Source of the DNA: Acanthaster planci
Lineage: Eukaryota > Echinodermata > Asteroidea > Valvatida > Acanthasteridae
Direction of reading: 5' to 3'
NCBI RefSeq assembly: GCF_001949145.1
Contig: NW_019091391.1
Location: forward strand, 91,596-155,595
DNA length: 64,000 nucleotides
Shown: positions 34,143 to 60,540 of the stretch, in pieces
Position numbering within the stretch: position 1 is the stretch's first letter
Layout of the letters: every line of letters starts with the position of its first letter
Notes under the pieces: generated by a model
Told to the model about the DNA's origin: nothing
Database searches by the model: none
Seen by the model: the letters and a program-made list of their open reading frames with translations, nothing else
Made by a program: the position numbers and the translations under genes

Positions 34143-37100
34143 GTAGGCCTAGGCGGGGAAAGAGTTGAACAAGTTGTAGGCTATTCCGTAACGGATAATT
34201 TAACGTGGTCTTCTTCGGGGTCCTGGGCTAGGCCTATAAAACTATGTAGCCTAAAACATTAATCAACTAAAAGCAAATGAAAATCTAAAGTAAACGATTA
34301 AAATGAATTTTAAATGAATGCCAAACAGAAGTGAGAATAGACAAATAGGCCTAGGCCTATGTAAATTATGGATTTAGAATAGGCCTACAGGTCTATGCCT
34401 AGTACTAGGCCTATTTCACTAGTGATATTTCTAAGGACAGTGAATAAAAAGTAAGTTGATAAAAAGAAAAAAGGGGCCTAGGCCTATAGGTTAAATATAG
34501 TAAAATAAATAAGTACCGGCATTAAAAGAGTTCAAAAAGACTCTTCAAGTGACAACATGTCATAAGAAACATTTTGATGTAGGCCAAGTTTGGATTCCAT
34601 CGGATTTGAAGTAGGTCTAGGCCTAGGGATAGCCTATTTTGAGATGTTTTGGGATTTTTTGTAGGCCTTGGCCTGTGCATGTGTAATGCAGAGCAAACTG
34701 TGATTTTTTATACACAAAAATGAGTGTGGATTTTGACTGAAAAGTTTAAAATTCATATTTTCATATTTATTCTTATTCGTGCCTTAGCCTTAAAGCTGGC
34801 TAACTAAATGCTGGCTTCACTTCAAATTTAAAAACTTTTGATAATGAAAATCGAGCAAGAACTTGTGGAAAAAGACAATCACAATTTCCTATTAAAAAAA
34901 AAAAAAAGAGTTCCCAAATGAACAGCGCCCTCACTCATTTATGCATGTCCCCAGCTTAGGCCTACTAAGCCTCAGGCCCAGATCTTTAAATTTGTACTAG
35001 GGTCAAGTGAAATTCTGGAAATGAACCCACAAATATCAATCTTTGTTTGAAATGCTTAAAGTTAACATGGGTAAGTCCCTACAGCTGTGACCAAATTGGC
35101 CAGGGGCTTGAAATCTTGTCTTGAAGTAAGCAGCACGCTCTTGCAGTCTCATCCTTGGGAAGTGGAATATTTGTCATGTCTACATTGTACATGTAGTCTT
35201 GGCTTTCAGTAAAAGCTTTGAAGCCTGGGCCATTGATAGGCCTTAGTTTGCAAAGATGGTATGTGAGCTATTTGAACATTTAAAACATTTGTTATGGTTT
35301 TGAAAAGTAAAGTTTCTCAGTTTTGATAGATCCTGATTGGTCATTTTATTCTTTTAATGAACCAGCAGTTCAACTGCCAACACCTTTCCTCAAGGAAAGA
35401 TTGACATTTGAATAGACTAAGGCCTATGGGCTATATGTGCATGTACGTATTAATTTTAGTTGACATTGTTGTGTTAAAAACCATCCCATTGTTGACATTA
35501 AATCGGTGGTCTGCAACTATATATGGATAGAAATGCTTTACGGTATCTAATCCGTTACGATTGCACATAGGCCTACATAGTTGGCTTCATGTCTCTCTAC
35601 AGAAGATGGGCCTGTTACGCAGACATCTATTGACATATCCACTTCAACAGAAGATATTCAGAAGGCTACTGTCTCAGAGAAAGCTCAAGAAGTGGTTAGA
35701 CAAGATTCCTCAGCAGCTTCTAATTCTGGTGGACCACTTCAAGCCAATGAGGCCGCCACCTCTGACATGCATTCAGCCCCTCAAGTCACCATGGAAGCAC
35801 CACCAGAGGAAGAAAATATCCCCCGCCAAGAAAAAAAGGAAGGATTTGAGTCTCATCCAGGGTCAATCAGTAAAGCTGTTGCGGAGACAACTGGCATGCC
35901 TCCTCTCCAAGAAAACCGCTGCGATACATCTCCTGATCTACAGGCCCAAGTACATGTATCCAAAGAGGCCAACCAGACCGTCGCAAGCCTGCCAGCATCC
36001 TTGGGAGCTAGTGTCGAGCCATCATCCTCCACTACCAGCGACTCCATAATGCAAGACCTCGGTTTGTTTGGAAACAACAGTGCTCATTCCGTCACGGTGG
36101 CAAGCTACTGTCAGGTGGAGAATCTGCAGCCAAGCATTGGCCGTGCCGGCCAGGCTTCATCCAGCCTTGGCCTTTTCAGCGGGCTTTCTCAACAGCAAGA
36201 AATCGTGGACTCTCTTCCTGGCATCAACACTCTGTCTCCATCCTCTAATCTGGTGCATGGTGTGACCGGAAGTCTAAACAGTTATGCCTCTCAGAGTGAT
36301 CTCCCGTCAGGTAACATGATGAACAACATGGTTTATGCTGCTGTGCCCCTTCAGCAAACAGCAAGTGGAATGCAGGTTTGTGTTCTTAAAAACTAATTTT
36401 ACTTCCTGCTCAGATATACTTGTGTGAAAAACATCATTTGCTTTTACAAAACAGATTTTTGTCTTTAGTTAAACCACTCATGAAGTCATTCCATTCAAAA
36501 AAGTGTTATTTTTATTGCAGGTACATGTATCACTTGCAACCTCTGCCATGCAATAGGCCTAATGAGACATGCGCTTGACAGCTCAAGATAATCTAGGAAT
36601 GGGGCGATTCGCAATAGTGCGCCACCATGAGTCTCTAACGCGTTGGCCAATCACAATGCGCGAAATCTGTCTACCTAATGCGCGTTCAGAAAGGGTCGAC
36701 AAATTTTACGCTTTGTGATTGGCTAATGCGTTGCAGATTCTTGGGGGCGCACTTTTGTGATTCACCTGTATTCATGTTCTCTTTACTTTTTTCAAGTTGC
36801 CATGTTAATATTTTTGGTTTCATATTCAGTGGCAATTACAGATTTTCAGCTCAGTTTTGTTCTATTTACTAGACATCCTTCTGTGTTTTTGTATTTTTAT
36901 TTTTTATTTACGTCCTTATGTTGATTATAACCTAATTTTTATCATTTGTCTTTGAGTATTTTTAAATTTGCATAATATAAAAATTTTTCTCAAATTTCAC
37001 TGTCAACATTCATGTTCACGACTAATATTAACCAATATACTTTGCTTCAACTCATCTGTTATATCTATACTGGTCCGTAAACATGAAACAACAAAACAAA

Positions 37101-40100
37101 TAATAATCTATGTATAATTTTACCAACTTACCCACTAATACTTCTCAGATGACATTCCCAATTCAGGCATTTTCCACAGAAATTAATCTCCTGCGGTGAG
37201 AGGGATTCTTTGATGTAGATATTCAAGTAGCAAATTCCATGGTCGGTGACGTAGCCTCCATTTGAATAGACAATGTGATTCCATAAATCTGCTGCTAACC
37301 AACAAATCCAGTATATTGTTTCTTTTAAGCTGTCACACTAACACTGATGTGAAAATCCATCCGAATTTGTGAGGTACTGAAGAGACTGTCTACACAGTAA
37401 AAATCCACCAATGGTGACTGCATGTCTCTCTGTGTGTGACTTTCCATTCCTTGGACAAATGTACATGTACTGTGCATCTTGATCATGAATGGAACAGTAG
37501 TTGTGCACCATCCATAGTTAAATGAACTCAGTGAAGCGTTAGCGCATAATTAAGGGCCAAGGGTTGCAAACTCTAATGCAAATAGCTAGCCACCCCGGGC
37601 CAGAACAATAGATTAAATTCTTCTCATAGCTCTAAGCATTAGTAAGAATTGACACTTTTTGTTCCCTTGTACACTGGGCAAGACTGGTGGCAGTTAAAGA
37701 GAATGGCTCAAAAGGTAGAGATTCTTTCGTTTCAGTGGCACAGACCCTTTTGCATTCTCACCCATTCAAAACAAAGAATGCTTTTGTTAATTCTCCTCAA
37801 CTCAATTCTGTTGACAGTTATTGTAGGTTACTGCAGTGTTGAAGGGTTCTTGGGGTTAAATTCAATTTAAACATTATTACTGTATCAAGATTTAATTAAG
37901 AATATCCAATTAAATACTGGGGCTTTCCTGAGGCTAAGTATTTTATTGAATTGGCTCAGATACACTAACATATATTTTAAAGTCTGAATCTAGTATACAG
38001 TGTATTTGTAAATTTAAAGTGAATTAAAAAAGGTTCAGCCTAATTTATTCTAACCCTTCAAAAAATGAAATGACATTTTGATTGAATTTTTATATGCCAT
38101 TACAGCTTGCTGCAATCCATCCAAATGGCAATGGCTACAGCCTTGGTCGACCCAATGGGCCAACCAGACGAGTTCTTCTTCCTCGTGGACGCTCTTCAAG
38201 CAACACCCCCAAGGAGAACTCCTTCAAGGAGAGCATCACTCCACTGACCTACGACAAGCCCAATGTGGGTCTGGTGCAGCAGATCATAGAGGTGTTCCGG
38301 GCGACGGGCAAGAAGGAGATGCAGCCGTGTCAGATCTATGACGGCCTCGAGTGAGTGAATTCAAAATTCCATGAGTCATCCTCTGGAACTCATCCTCTTC
38401 CTTCCTGTGAAATTGTGCTTCTATCACAGCAAGATGCTAAGGGTTTGTGACATTCAAGTTGGGAAACTGTATATTATACACTTTGTGGGTTGGCATTTAC
38501 AAACATGTTGCACGTGGGGGGGGGTACAGGGTACCATTGAACCAATGATGCCCAAGCCTCTCAACACTGTCCTGCCCTCCCCTACATGAAATTGCTATCA
38601 GACAATGGATCGACAGCAAGCAATCTTCAAAAGGCATTATTGAAAAGTTAGATTTCCCATTATGAAAACTTACATTTGAAAAGAATGTCAGTTTAAAGTC
38701 TGCGCAACTTTTTTGTTCCCTGCAGATGCTGCTATCCATACTATCTTCGCATGAATCCAAATAGGAAAAAAAGCTGGATGGTGAGTATCCCGTGTTTTTC
38801 TTCCACTATCCTCACAGAGAATTCAGCATCTAAATTTGTTTAAAAACAAATTCCTCTTCGGTACACAAAGACAAAGCAGAATGATGCAATTTATTCTGAA
38901 TATGATCATACTGAAAAGGAAATCTACTTCCATCATAACCCAAGTCTGAGACAAGTTTAATATCTGGTAGAAAATATCCTGCAGTGTACGGTGAAAGTTT
39001 TATCGCTCAGTGAGTGTAAATGATATTTTTTTGAAAATCAGCCATCTAAAGTCTTAGTGTCCTCTTTACTCTCTCAGAGTTCTGTCCGACACGCACTTAC
39101 GACTCCCTTTTTCAAATCCCGACGGGCTGATGACTCTGATGGCAAATTGGCACCTCGCAAGGGCAGCTTCTGGTCCATCAATGACAGCTATGACCCCAAT
39201 GCCAAGCCCTCGAAACGCATCACCCCAGTCAAGCGCCCACTGGGCAGCCCGACTTTTCAGCGGCGCCAGCCCTTGCGGGTCAGCACACAGCAGGCCAACT
39301 GGCAGCCCTTTGGTGGCCACAACCAACAGGCCCAGCAGCATCGTAGCGGGACTCACCACAGTCCCTACAACTACTTCAGCCCCACCAGGGGGAGCTTCTC
39401 CCCCATGGGCCCATCCAACATGCCCATTGTGTACTCCCCAACCCAGGTCTACCAGCCACAGACGCCAACAGCAGCTCTCCTCCCCAATGGCAAGATGATC
39501 TACCTGTCTCCTGCAGATGACGATTCTGGTTGTCACCATAATCAGTCCTTTGGGGGCGGGCGAGATGTGTACCAGGCATGGACAGCTGACACCAACAACG
39601 CCGCTCCAAACCTGTGGCAGGTCGTCCAAAACCTGGGGAATGAGCCCTGTAAAGATCAGACCACTCAAAACCGATTCTTTGGCGGCACTTCGAGCGGAGG
39701 GCATCAGCAGGCTGCCAGTAACATGAACTGCAATAACACAGCTACGGCCGCAATGATGGGGTTTGCCAACCAGCAGCAGCAGCAACAGCAGCAACAACAG
39801 CAGCAGCTGTTCCAGCAAGCTCAGCTGCAGCAGCAGATGCAGCAGCAGATGCAACAGCAGGTGATCCAACAGTCCCAGCAACAACCCTCCACGGAACCTG
39901 ATCCCTTTGCCGTCGCCCTGGAGCTGAGTGAGATCAAGGGAAAGCACGAGTCGATAGACAACCCTCCCCTGGACATCAAGCCGCAACCGGATGAGGCCAC
40001 CAACAATGCCGAGCAGGCAGTCACGGTTGCGATGACTTGCAGTCCCGAGGAGCCGCAAACCATCCTCGAGGAAGCATCCCAAAGCGCTCAGCTTACAGCC

Positions 40101-40532
40101 AAAGGTATGGACATTACCCCTTACACACGAACAAGCTCCCAGTTCATTTTGCATTTGCTTATCAACTGAAGCTAACAATTGTTAAGTTTGGCAAATTTTA
40201 CTTTAACAGCTCAGTTTTCAAGCACTTAATTATTTCCCATCTCATGATGGAACACGCAGCTACTTAAGAACGGTGAGCTCACTTTTGTTTGCTTTTTTCC
40301 AGCAGAAGCCAGAGACGAGTCCCAGCAGGGTTGTAGCGAACTCCGCACCATGGTCTACCACTCGCTGGGTGTCTGCAATGACCTGGAGGCTAGTCCTGCC
40401 GTCAGTGACATACCTGCTCCCACTCAGCTCAACACAACCCCCGTGAGCCAGTTCAGCACCCTGCCCACAACACAGTACCAGCTCATCCACTACAGTGGCA
40501 GTGACCAACAATATGAAGGTATGGTCATTTAG
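33896..40532 (+). CDS. Divergent forkhead-domain protein (putative transcription factor)
   Basis: Six exons join in frame: 33896-34142, 35603-36375, 38106-38350, 38726-38780, 39078-40104 and 40303-40518 (about 855 residues). Residues about 391-480 fit a winged-helix forkhead domain: IYDGLE..YPYYLR (compare IYxxI..FPYYR), KKSWMSSVRHALTTPFF (compare WxNSIRHNLSLNxxF) and RKGSFWSIN (compare GKGSYWxL). The rest is low-complexity: a Ser/Thr/Gln-rich N-terminal half, a VKLEP SUMO consensus in exon 1, and a polyQ tract in exon 5. The start at 33896 was chosen for its G at +4; an in-frame ATG at 33824 would add 24 mostly hydrophobic residues. The 3' end is unresolved: reading through the donor at 40519 gives GMVI and a stop at 40530-40532; otherwise a short exon such as one after 41160 may follow. 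I cannot place it in a named Fox class; a nuclear DNA-binding role is inferred. Confidence 0.72.
34143..35602 (+). other. Forkhead gene intron 1, AGGCCT-rich
   Basis: No coding signal. The first 550 bp hold about ten AGGCCT or TAGGCCTA palindromes. Confidence 0.6.
35603..36375 (+). CDS. Forkhead gene exon 2: Ser/Thr/Gln/Glu-rich region
   Basis: 773 nt, acceptor ctctctacag, donor gtttgt. It encodes 258 residues without a recognised fold. Other frames are also open here, which is a composition effect. Confidence 0.8.
36606..36763. mobile_element. MITE-like foldback element
   Basis: Imperfect 55-bp inverted repeats, 36606-36660 and 36709-36763, surround a 48-bp centre. Shared blocks are agtgcgcc, gccaatcacaa and their complements. 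The small size, intronic position and lack of coding match a non-autonomous hairpin element; no target-site duplication was seen. Confidence 0.65.
36764..38105 (+). other. Forkhead gene intron 2, remainder
   Basis: AT-rich intron after the foldback element. I see no gene or named repeat. Confidence 0.6.
38106..38350 (+). CDS. Forkhead gene exon 3: start of forkhead domain
   Basis: Acceptor ccattacag, donor gtgagt. It encodes a basic Ser/Pro segment (RRVLLPRGRSSSNTPKEN), then LTYDKPNVGLVQQIIEVFRA and QPCQIYDGLE, helices 1-2 of the domain. Confidence 0.88.
38726..38780 (+). CDS. Forkhead gene exon 4: helix 2 to helix 3
   Basis: 55-nt exon, acceptor ttccctgcag, donor gtgagt. It encodes CCYPYYLRMNPNRKKSWM; YPYYLR and the Trp match the forkhead FPYYR...W pattern. 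Confidence 0.88.
39078..40104 (+). CDS. Forkhead gene exon 5: recognition helix, wing and Gln-rich region
   Basis: 1027 nt, acceptor ctctcag, donor gtatgg. It opens with SSVRHALTTPFFKSRR and RKGSFWSIN, then KPSKRITPVKRP (a likely nuclear localisation signal), a Pro/Gln/Ser-rich region, a 12-Gln run and an acidic C-terminal part. Confidence 0.88.
39771..39890 (+). repeat. CAG/CAA polyglutamine tract
   Basis: Twelve consecutive Gln codons (39771-39806), then LFQQAQ and QQQM-type repeats. The run is interrupted by CAA codons. It is in frame within forkhead exon 5. Confidence 0.95.
40303..40518 (+). CDS. Forkhead gene exon 6 (NAGNAG acceptor)
   Basis: Acceptor cagcag gives two in-frame starts, 40303 or 40306, differing by one Ala codon. 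It encodes RDESQQGCSELRTMVYH... to HYSGSDQQYE, with donor gtatgg at 40519. Confidence 0.75.
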
Positions 40533-41259
40533 ATAACACAGAATGCCCAAGGATACAATTTACGGCCAATCCATCTTGTACACGACATATGTGTTTTGCC
40601 CATATAAGAGTTTGAAAAATTAAGTGAATGTTACACAAGTATTCACTTGAGTGATTTTGAAAACTAGCCTCCCAAGATGATTTGTTGTGCTTTAGTCAAA
40701 TTTCCTAATAGCTTCACCTTGGGAAAGAGATTTGAAATGGATCTCCTTAAGATGCTAGATTTACTGTACCACACATTTTGTAGAGGCAAAAACTGCGCAT
40801 TTTAGTCATGATCACTGTAATATTGTTTAGTGTGTGATCTATTACACATGTGCACCATTGGTGTGTGCATTGTTGGTACATTTATCATTTTGTTTTAAGT
40901 CACACAAGTTACAATTTGTATATATTAATTCTGAACTCAAAACAACATTGAGTTAGTATTGACTTCCTTGACAAATTTCGCCTTTTACATTCCTGGTTTT
41001 TAGACTACATTCCTTTGACAGTTATGACTTTGAATTAATGTAAATTCTTCTGTTCAAAAATTTGAGCACGTATATTGTAATAATTGATTTCTTCCTTTTT
41101 TTAACCCAAAAGTTGAAACTGGTCATTTGTAAAGATTTTATTCTTCGATGTTTGTTTACAGCTGTTACTTGTACCAAAATTATATAATAATTAATGGAAA
41201 AAGATCTTTTTCCGAAATAGTTCAGATAGAAGTTAACTGTTTACATTTTATGTAATTGT

Positions 41260-41527
41260 CATCTTGAAAATAGTTCGCGGTACCCGCTGCTTCATTTGAC
41301 TCGGACCGGCCAGCCGACCCCAGCAAGCTCGGTGGTCGAGTGGTTAAGACATCTGCACTAGTAAGCAGGAGGTCATGGGTTCGAGTCCCACCCGAGTAAG
41401 CTTGTGAGGTTTTTTTCACAAGCTCTCGGACAAGCACTGAGCATACAGTGCTTATTAATATACGTTGGGTACGGGCAAACCGTTATATATAATTAACATC
41501 TTCCCAACGCAAAAATACATCTTGAAA
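41260..41527 (+). mobile_element. tRNA-derived SINE with flanking direct repeats
   Basis: Direct repeats catcttgaaa at 41260-41269 and 41518-41527 flank about 248 bp. Inside is a tRNA-like unit (about 41328-41400) with A box TGGTCGAGTGGTTAAGAC and B box GGGTTCGAGTCCC, an anticodon-like stem CTGC/GCAG, then a tail with two hairpins (agcttgtga/tcacaagct and aagcactg/cagtgctt). The long tail and the direct repeats mark it as a SINE rather than a functional tRNA gene. Confidence 0.75.
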
Positions 41528-41706
41528 GTAATTGTCATCCTCGTGCCAAATATTCCCATGTAATGTAACATCCATTAAAAATCAAAATTTACAGAACGTA
41601 TTTTCTTCCATATTTTAAAAAGAAAGAAATGACAAAACGTTTTTGTCAGCTTCTCAAATCAGTAAAGTACATTCTCACAAAAACAGAAGTACATAAAAAC
41701 TGCCTA

Positions 41707-41712
41707 TTTATT
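41707..41712 (-). terminator. Candidate polyadenylation signal of DDX46
   Basis: AATAAA on the minus strand, 1.1 kb after the DDX46 stop; no canonical AATAAA was found nearer. Confidence 0.3.
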
Positions 41713-42832
41713 CACTTGCCATTATAATTCATACATTTTTGCCTAGAGATTTTTCACAATATCAAAGTATTGGTCTATTTTGTCACTAGAAAGTATGATA
41801 TTTTGAAAAATAGGTTTTTCACGTAACTGATTTTGTTCAAGAGAATGTTTAGCTACAAATAAACCAGTTATGTATTTTGGTAAAAGCCTTGTGTGGTGTA
41901 TTATCTTTATATGTCTGAAGTCATGTGACTGATTTTCTTGTTCACTGACAGAGTAATATAAAAAAGTGAATTTTGTCAAATCAGTACTTAAGTTCCCTGA
42001 AATAAATTGTTTCAAATCACCAAATTCATGGCATACATATTGATTCTTTAAGCTTTTATATTGGCGAACTTGTCTCTGGCCCCAACTAGCAAGAGTTGGT
42101 TGGACTGAGTTTGTAAGGCCCTAGAGGAAGGAGTGGGGGGGGTGGGGAACTTGACCCAATTTCAAAATTGTCAATTGTTTTTTTGCCTTCCACTCTTAAT
42201 ATTTTGGACAAGAAATATCTAAATTGTTCTTAAGTTCTGCACTACTTTACAGAAATCTTAAAACCTGCTGTACATGTGTATCAAAGATTAAGAAATGCGG
42301 AAGTTCATAATGAAAACACATCATAATTATATTCCCGATTTCCCACTTGACGACGTTACAACAGAATATAAGTATTGTGGACCATAGAGATTCATTTTAT
42401 AATATGCCATCATGACTAGCTGTCATCTTGCATGTGTGGGCCTGTGAACAAGACATAACACACATAATGCAGGTTGTGTGAACCTCGTGGACTAATCCAG
42501 GCCAACCTAAGGTTTTCCCCTTTGAAAAACAGTATTGTGCATTTTGGGGTAGGGTTATCAATAAAAAAAACCCAGCTTAAAAGAGTAATTAATACTGAGC
42601 AAGAAAAAAATGAGTGTTTTCTCGACATTTTCTGAACTATACAAAAATGAAGAAATGCCTCCTGTAAGTATGTAATGCAAATGTGTGAACCTGTACAATG
42701 CTTTTGCCCCGCTCTTGCAACTCGGGCAGATATAAAAAAAAAAGACAACCCCAAAAAAGATCCTTAGCCATAAATCTGTACAAAAAGAAATGCAGAACTG
42801 TACTTGACTGCCAAGTGCCTCCAGGGAAAGCC

Positions 42833-58432
<15,600 letters not shown>

Positions 58433-58666
58433 CGTTTCTTCTTCAAGGAATCTCCACTTTAATCGGTAGAAACTCAGCCTTCAATGGATAATTCCGCCCC
58501 AAATGTTATTTTTTTTCTAATCTTTTCTCCCGTTCGCTTAACGTCGAGTGTACACATGCACATAATTAATTATGCACAAATTGCAACGCACACTACATAT
58601 ACATGCAAGCTGCACTCATGATATAACGTATTCATAAACCACTTACTACGTCGGGACACAAGACCA

Positions 58667-58675
58667 CTTTATATA
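58667..58675 (-). promoter_or_regulatory. DDX46: TATA-like box upstream of DDX46
   Basis: TATATAAAG on the minus strand, about 235 bp upstream of the start codon, correctly oriented. It would place a start site near 58640. No experimental support. Confidence 0.35.
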
Positions 58676-59555
58676 GATTATAGCGCCCTCAGCGACAGGT
58701 ATCAAAATTCATGTCAAACTTTTGGCGGGCTTCCGGCCGCCGAACATCTGTTCAGTCGGAAATGGTTAGGTTCGATCAGCGACTTTTGCCTGCAGTGATG
58801 CCTGGTATACATTTAATACACAGATTTCCAGTAAAAATGATCGGACTTGCCCGTTGAAACACTGCTGAATTTTCTCATGAAAAACAAAGATTCAGAAGCG
58901 ATAACTATAGAAATCAGGGAGAGTCACCCCCCCCGGGGTGCCCGTTTACACTTGGGAGGGATTTACGATTTACTTTTCTTTCATCAGTGTGTGTGTGTAT
59001 GGGGGGGGGTTAACTTTCCCCCTGGATATATATTTTCATTGTTTTGAAAAGGAAGTAACCCGCCAAGACTTCAATATGACTACATTTCTGTAGGTTGGTC
59101 ATGCCCTCCCCCTCCCAAAATGGATACGGCACTCCTCTCATCATAAGTAAAATTAGTAAATGAATAAAATAAAAGAAATAATACAGAATTGTTCTCTCCT
59201 ATCCCGACCGATGAGATTTTATCAACAGGTCAGGTAACCGGTATCGTTCATTAAAATCAGGATCCAATCGCACACTGCAGTTTTAATTTTTTCAACCCTC
59301 AGCAATCCTTATCCTTAATTAAGGATCTAGGTGCATGTGGCTCCATCTCTAGTCTGTACATGAAATGCATTCCCCACCTGTTTAGTCAAACCCTGAGTCA
59401 TTTTATCACTTTTGTTGTTTACTTTTAATATTAAATTTTTATTTTATATTATATTAATATTCGTCTTTTTCTTGGCTGTCATGTGTCTTGCACATATCCC
59501 TTTTAATCATGAATTTTTAAGCTGTAAATCAATCAATCTCATTTTCAACTTGGCC
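58676..59555. other. Upstream flank of DDX46, no gene seen
   Basis: Contains G-runs (gtgtgtgtatgggggggggg near 58989) and AT-rich stretches. No coding signal until the DIRS-like fragment. Confidence 0.5.
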
Positions 59556-59559
59556 AATC

Positions 59560-60540
59560 GAAGGGACGAGTACAACAACCATATCAATTATCTAGAGCTC
59601 CTGGCTTCTTTTCTGGCCTTGCTGACCTTTGCCAAAGACAAGACAGATTGTCACATAATGTTACGCATGGACAACACGACAGCCCTTGCTTACATAAAAC
59701 ACACAGGGGGTACTCACACAGAAAGTATGTCCTACACAGCTAGCAGTGAACATGTGGAAATGGTGCCTGACAAGGAACATCACTCTATAATTGCCTTTCA
59801 TATCCCGCGGTGGACAATGTGGTGGCAGATCAACAGTCTCGAGTCTTTACGGACAGGTTAACGTGGAGGCTAGACCCCAATGGTGTCTGCCAGGTTGTGC
59901 ACACAGACAAGTTTCCAACCCACAGTGGACCTATTTGCGTCCAGAATAAACTATTAACTTCCCTGTTACACTGCATGGAAACCCGATTCCAGAGCTCTGA
60001 TGACAGATGCCTTCTCGTTGCCATGGACGAATTCGAACGAACTCGGCTATGCATTTCCGCCCTTTTGTCTATTGGCTCAAGTTCTAGGCCTACGGAAAGT
60101 GGAAATAGACCAGGCAACTTCAGTGGTAGTTGCTCCGACATGGACCGTGAACGTAGACCTGGTATCCAATGCTGCTGCAATTAGCCATAGCACGGCCAAT
60201 CTTCCTGCCGCAAGGGAATCGTGTTGACACAACCCCAATCCGGCGAGCCACATCCATTGATATACTCCCTACATCTAGCGGCTTGGATTGTCTCAGGAGA
60301 CAATATCAAACAAAAGGCTTTTCAAATGACCTAATACCCAAGTCATATTGGCCAGTTGTAGAGGGTCACCTCACATGCAGTATCAATCAGCCCGGAAGAC
60401 ATGGGATTGCTGGTGTCGTGAACAATCCCTTGATCCAGTTTTGGTACTTGTGAAAGATGAAATGGAATTCCTAGTGGAGAAAAGATCAGCAATTTCACGA
60501 TACCGTGAACAAGTTAATGGAATTCTGATGGGGGTAATGT
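59560..60540 (+). pseudogene. Decayed DIRS-like (tyrosine-recombinase) retrotransposon fragment
   Basis: Successive pieces in different plus frames resemble DIRS-type proteins. RNase H: NHINYLELLASFLALLTF and LRMDNTTALAYIKHTGGT. Then VDNVVADQQSR, PTVDLFASRINY, MTDAFSLPWTNSNELGYAFP and AQVLGL. Finally QYQSARKTWDCWCREQSLDP and KRSAISRYREQVNGI, the N-terminal region of the tyrosine recombinase. At least three frame changes and an in-frame TAA (in the RINY segment, about 59954) break it. The reverse transcriptase is missing at the 5' side and the recombinase catalytic residues are missing at the 3' side. Confidence 0.75.

Larger units (their letters stand above)
40533..42832. other. Convergent interval between the forkhead gene and DDX46
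   Basis: Holds the SINE, the likely DDX46 3' UTR (below 42832) and the unresolved 3' end of the forkhead gene. No other coding signal. Confidence 0.6.

Noticed and set aside
35561-36049. 162-codon plus-strand frame overlapping forkhead exon 2
   Set aside because: It crosses the ctctctacag acceptor and ends early. The alternative frame is continuous with phase through both splice junctions.
39066-40178. 370-codon open frame antisense to forkhead exon 5
   Set aside because: The sense strand carries the forkhead domain and proper splice sites. The antisense frame is Leu-rich because it mirrors the CAG/CTG composition and matches no family.
41326-41400. Functional tRNA gene
   Set aside because: A and B boxes are present, but the acceptor stem pairs poorly and a long tail with flanking direct repeats follows, so a SINE is more likely.
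59412-59861. 149-codon intact gene
   Set aside because: Its first part is AT-rich flank and its second part is the RNase H piece of a broken DIRS-like element, so it is not a host gene.
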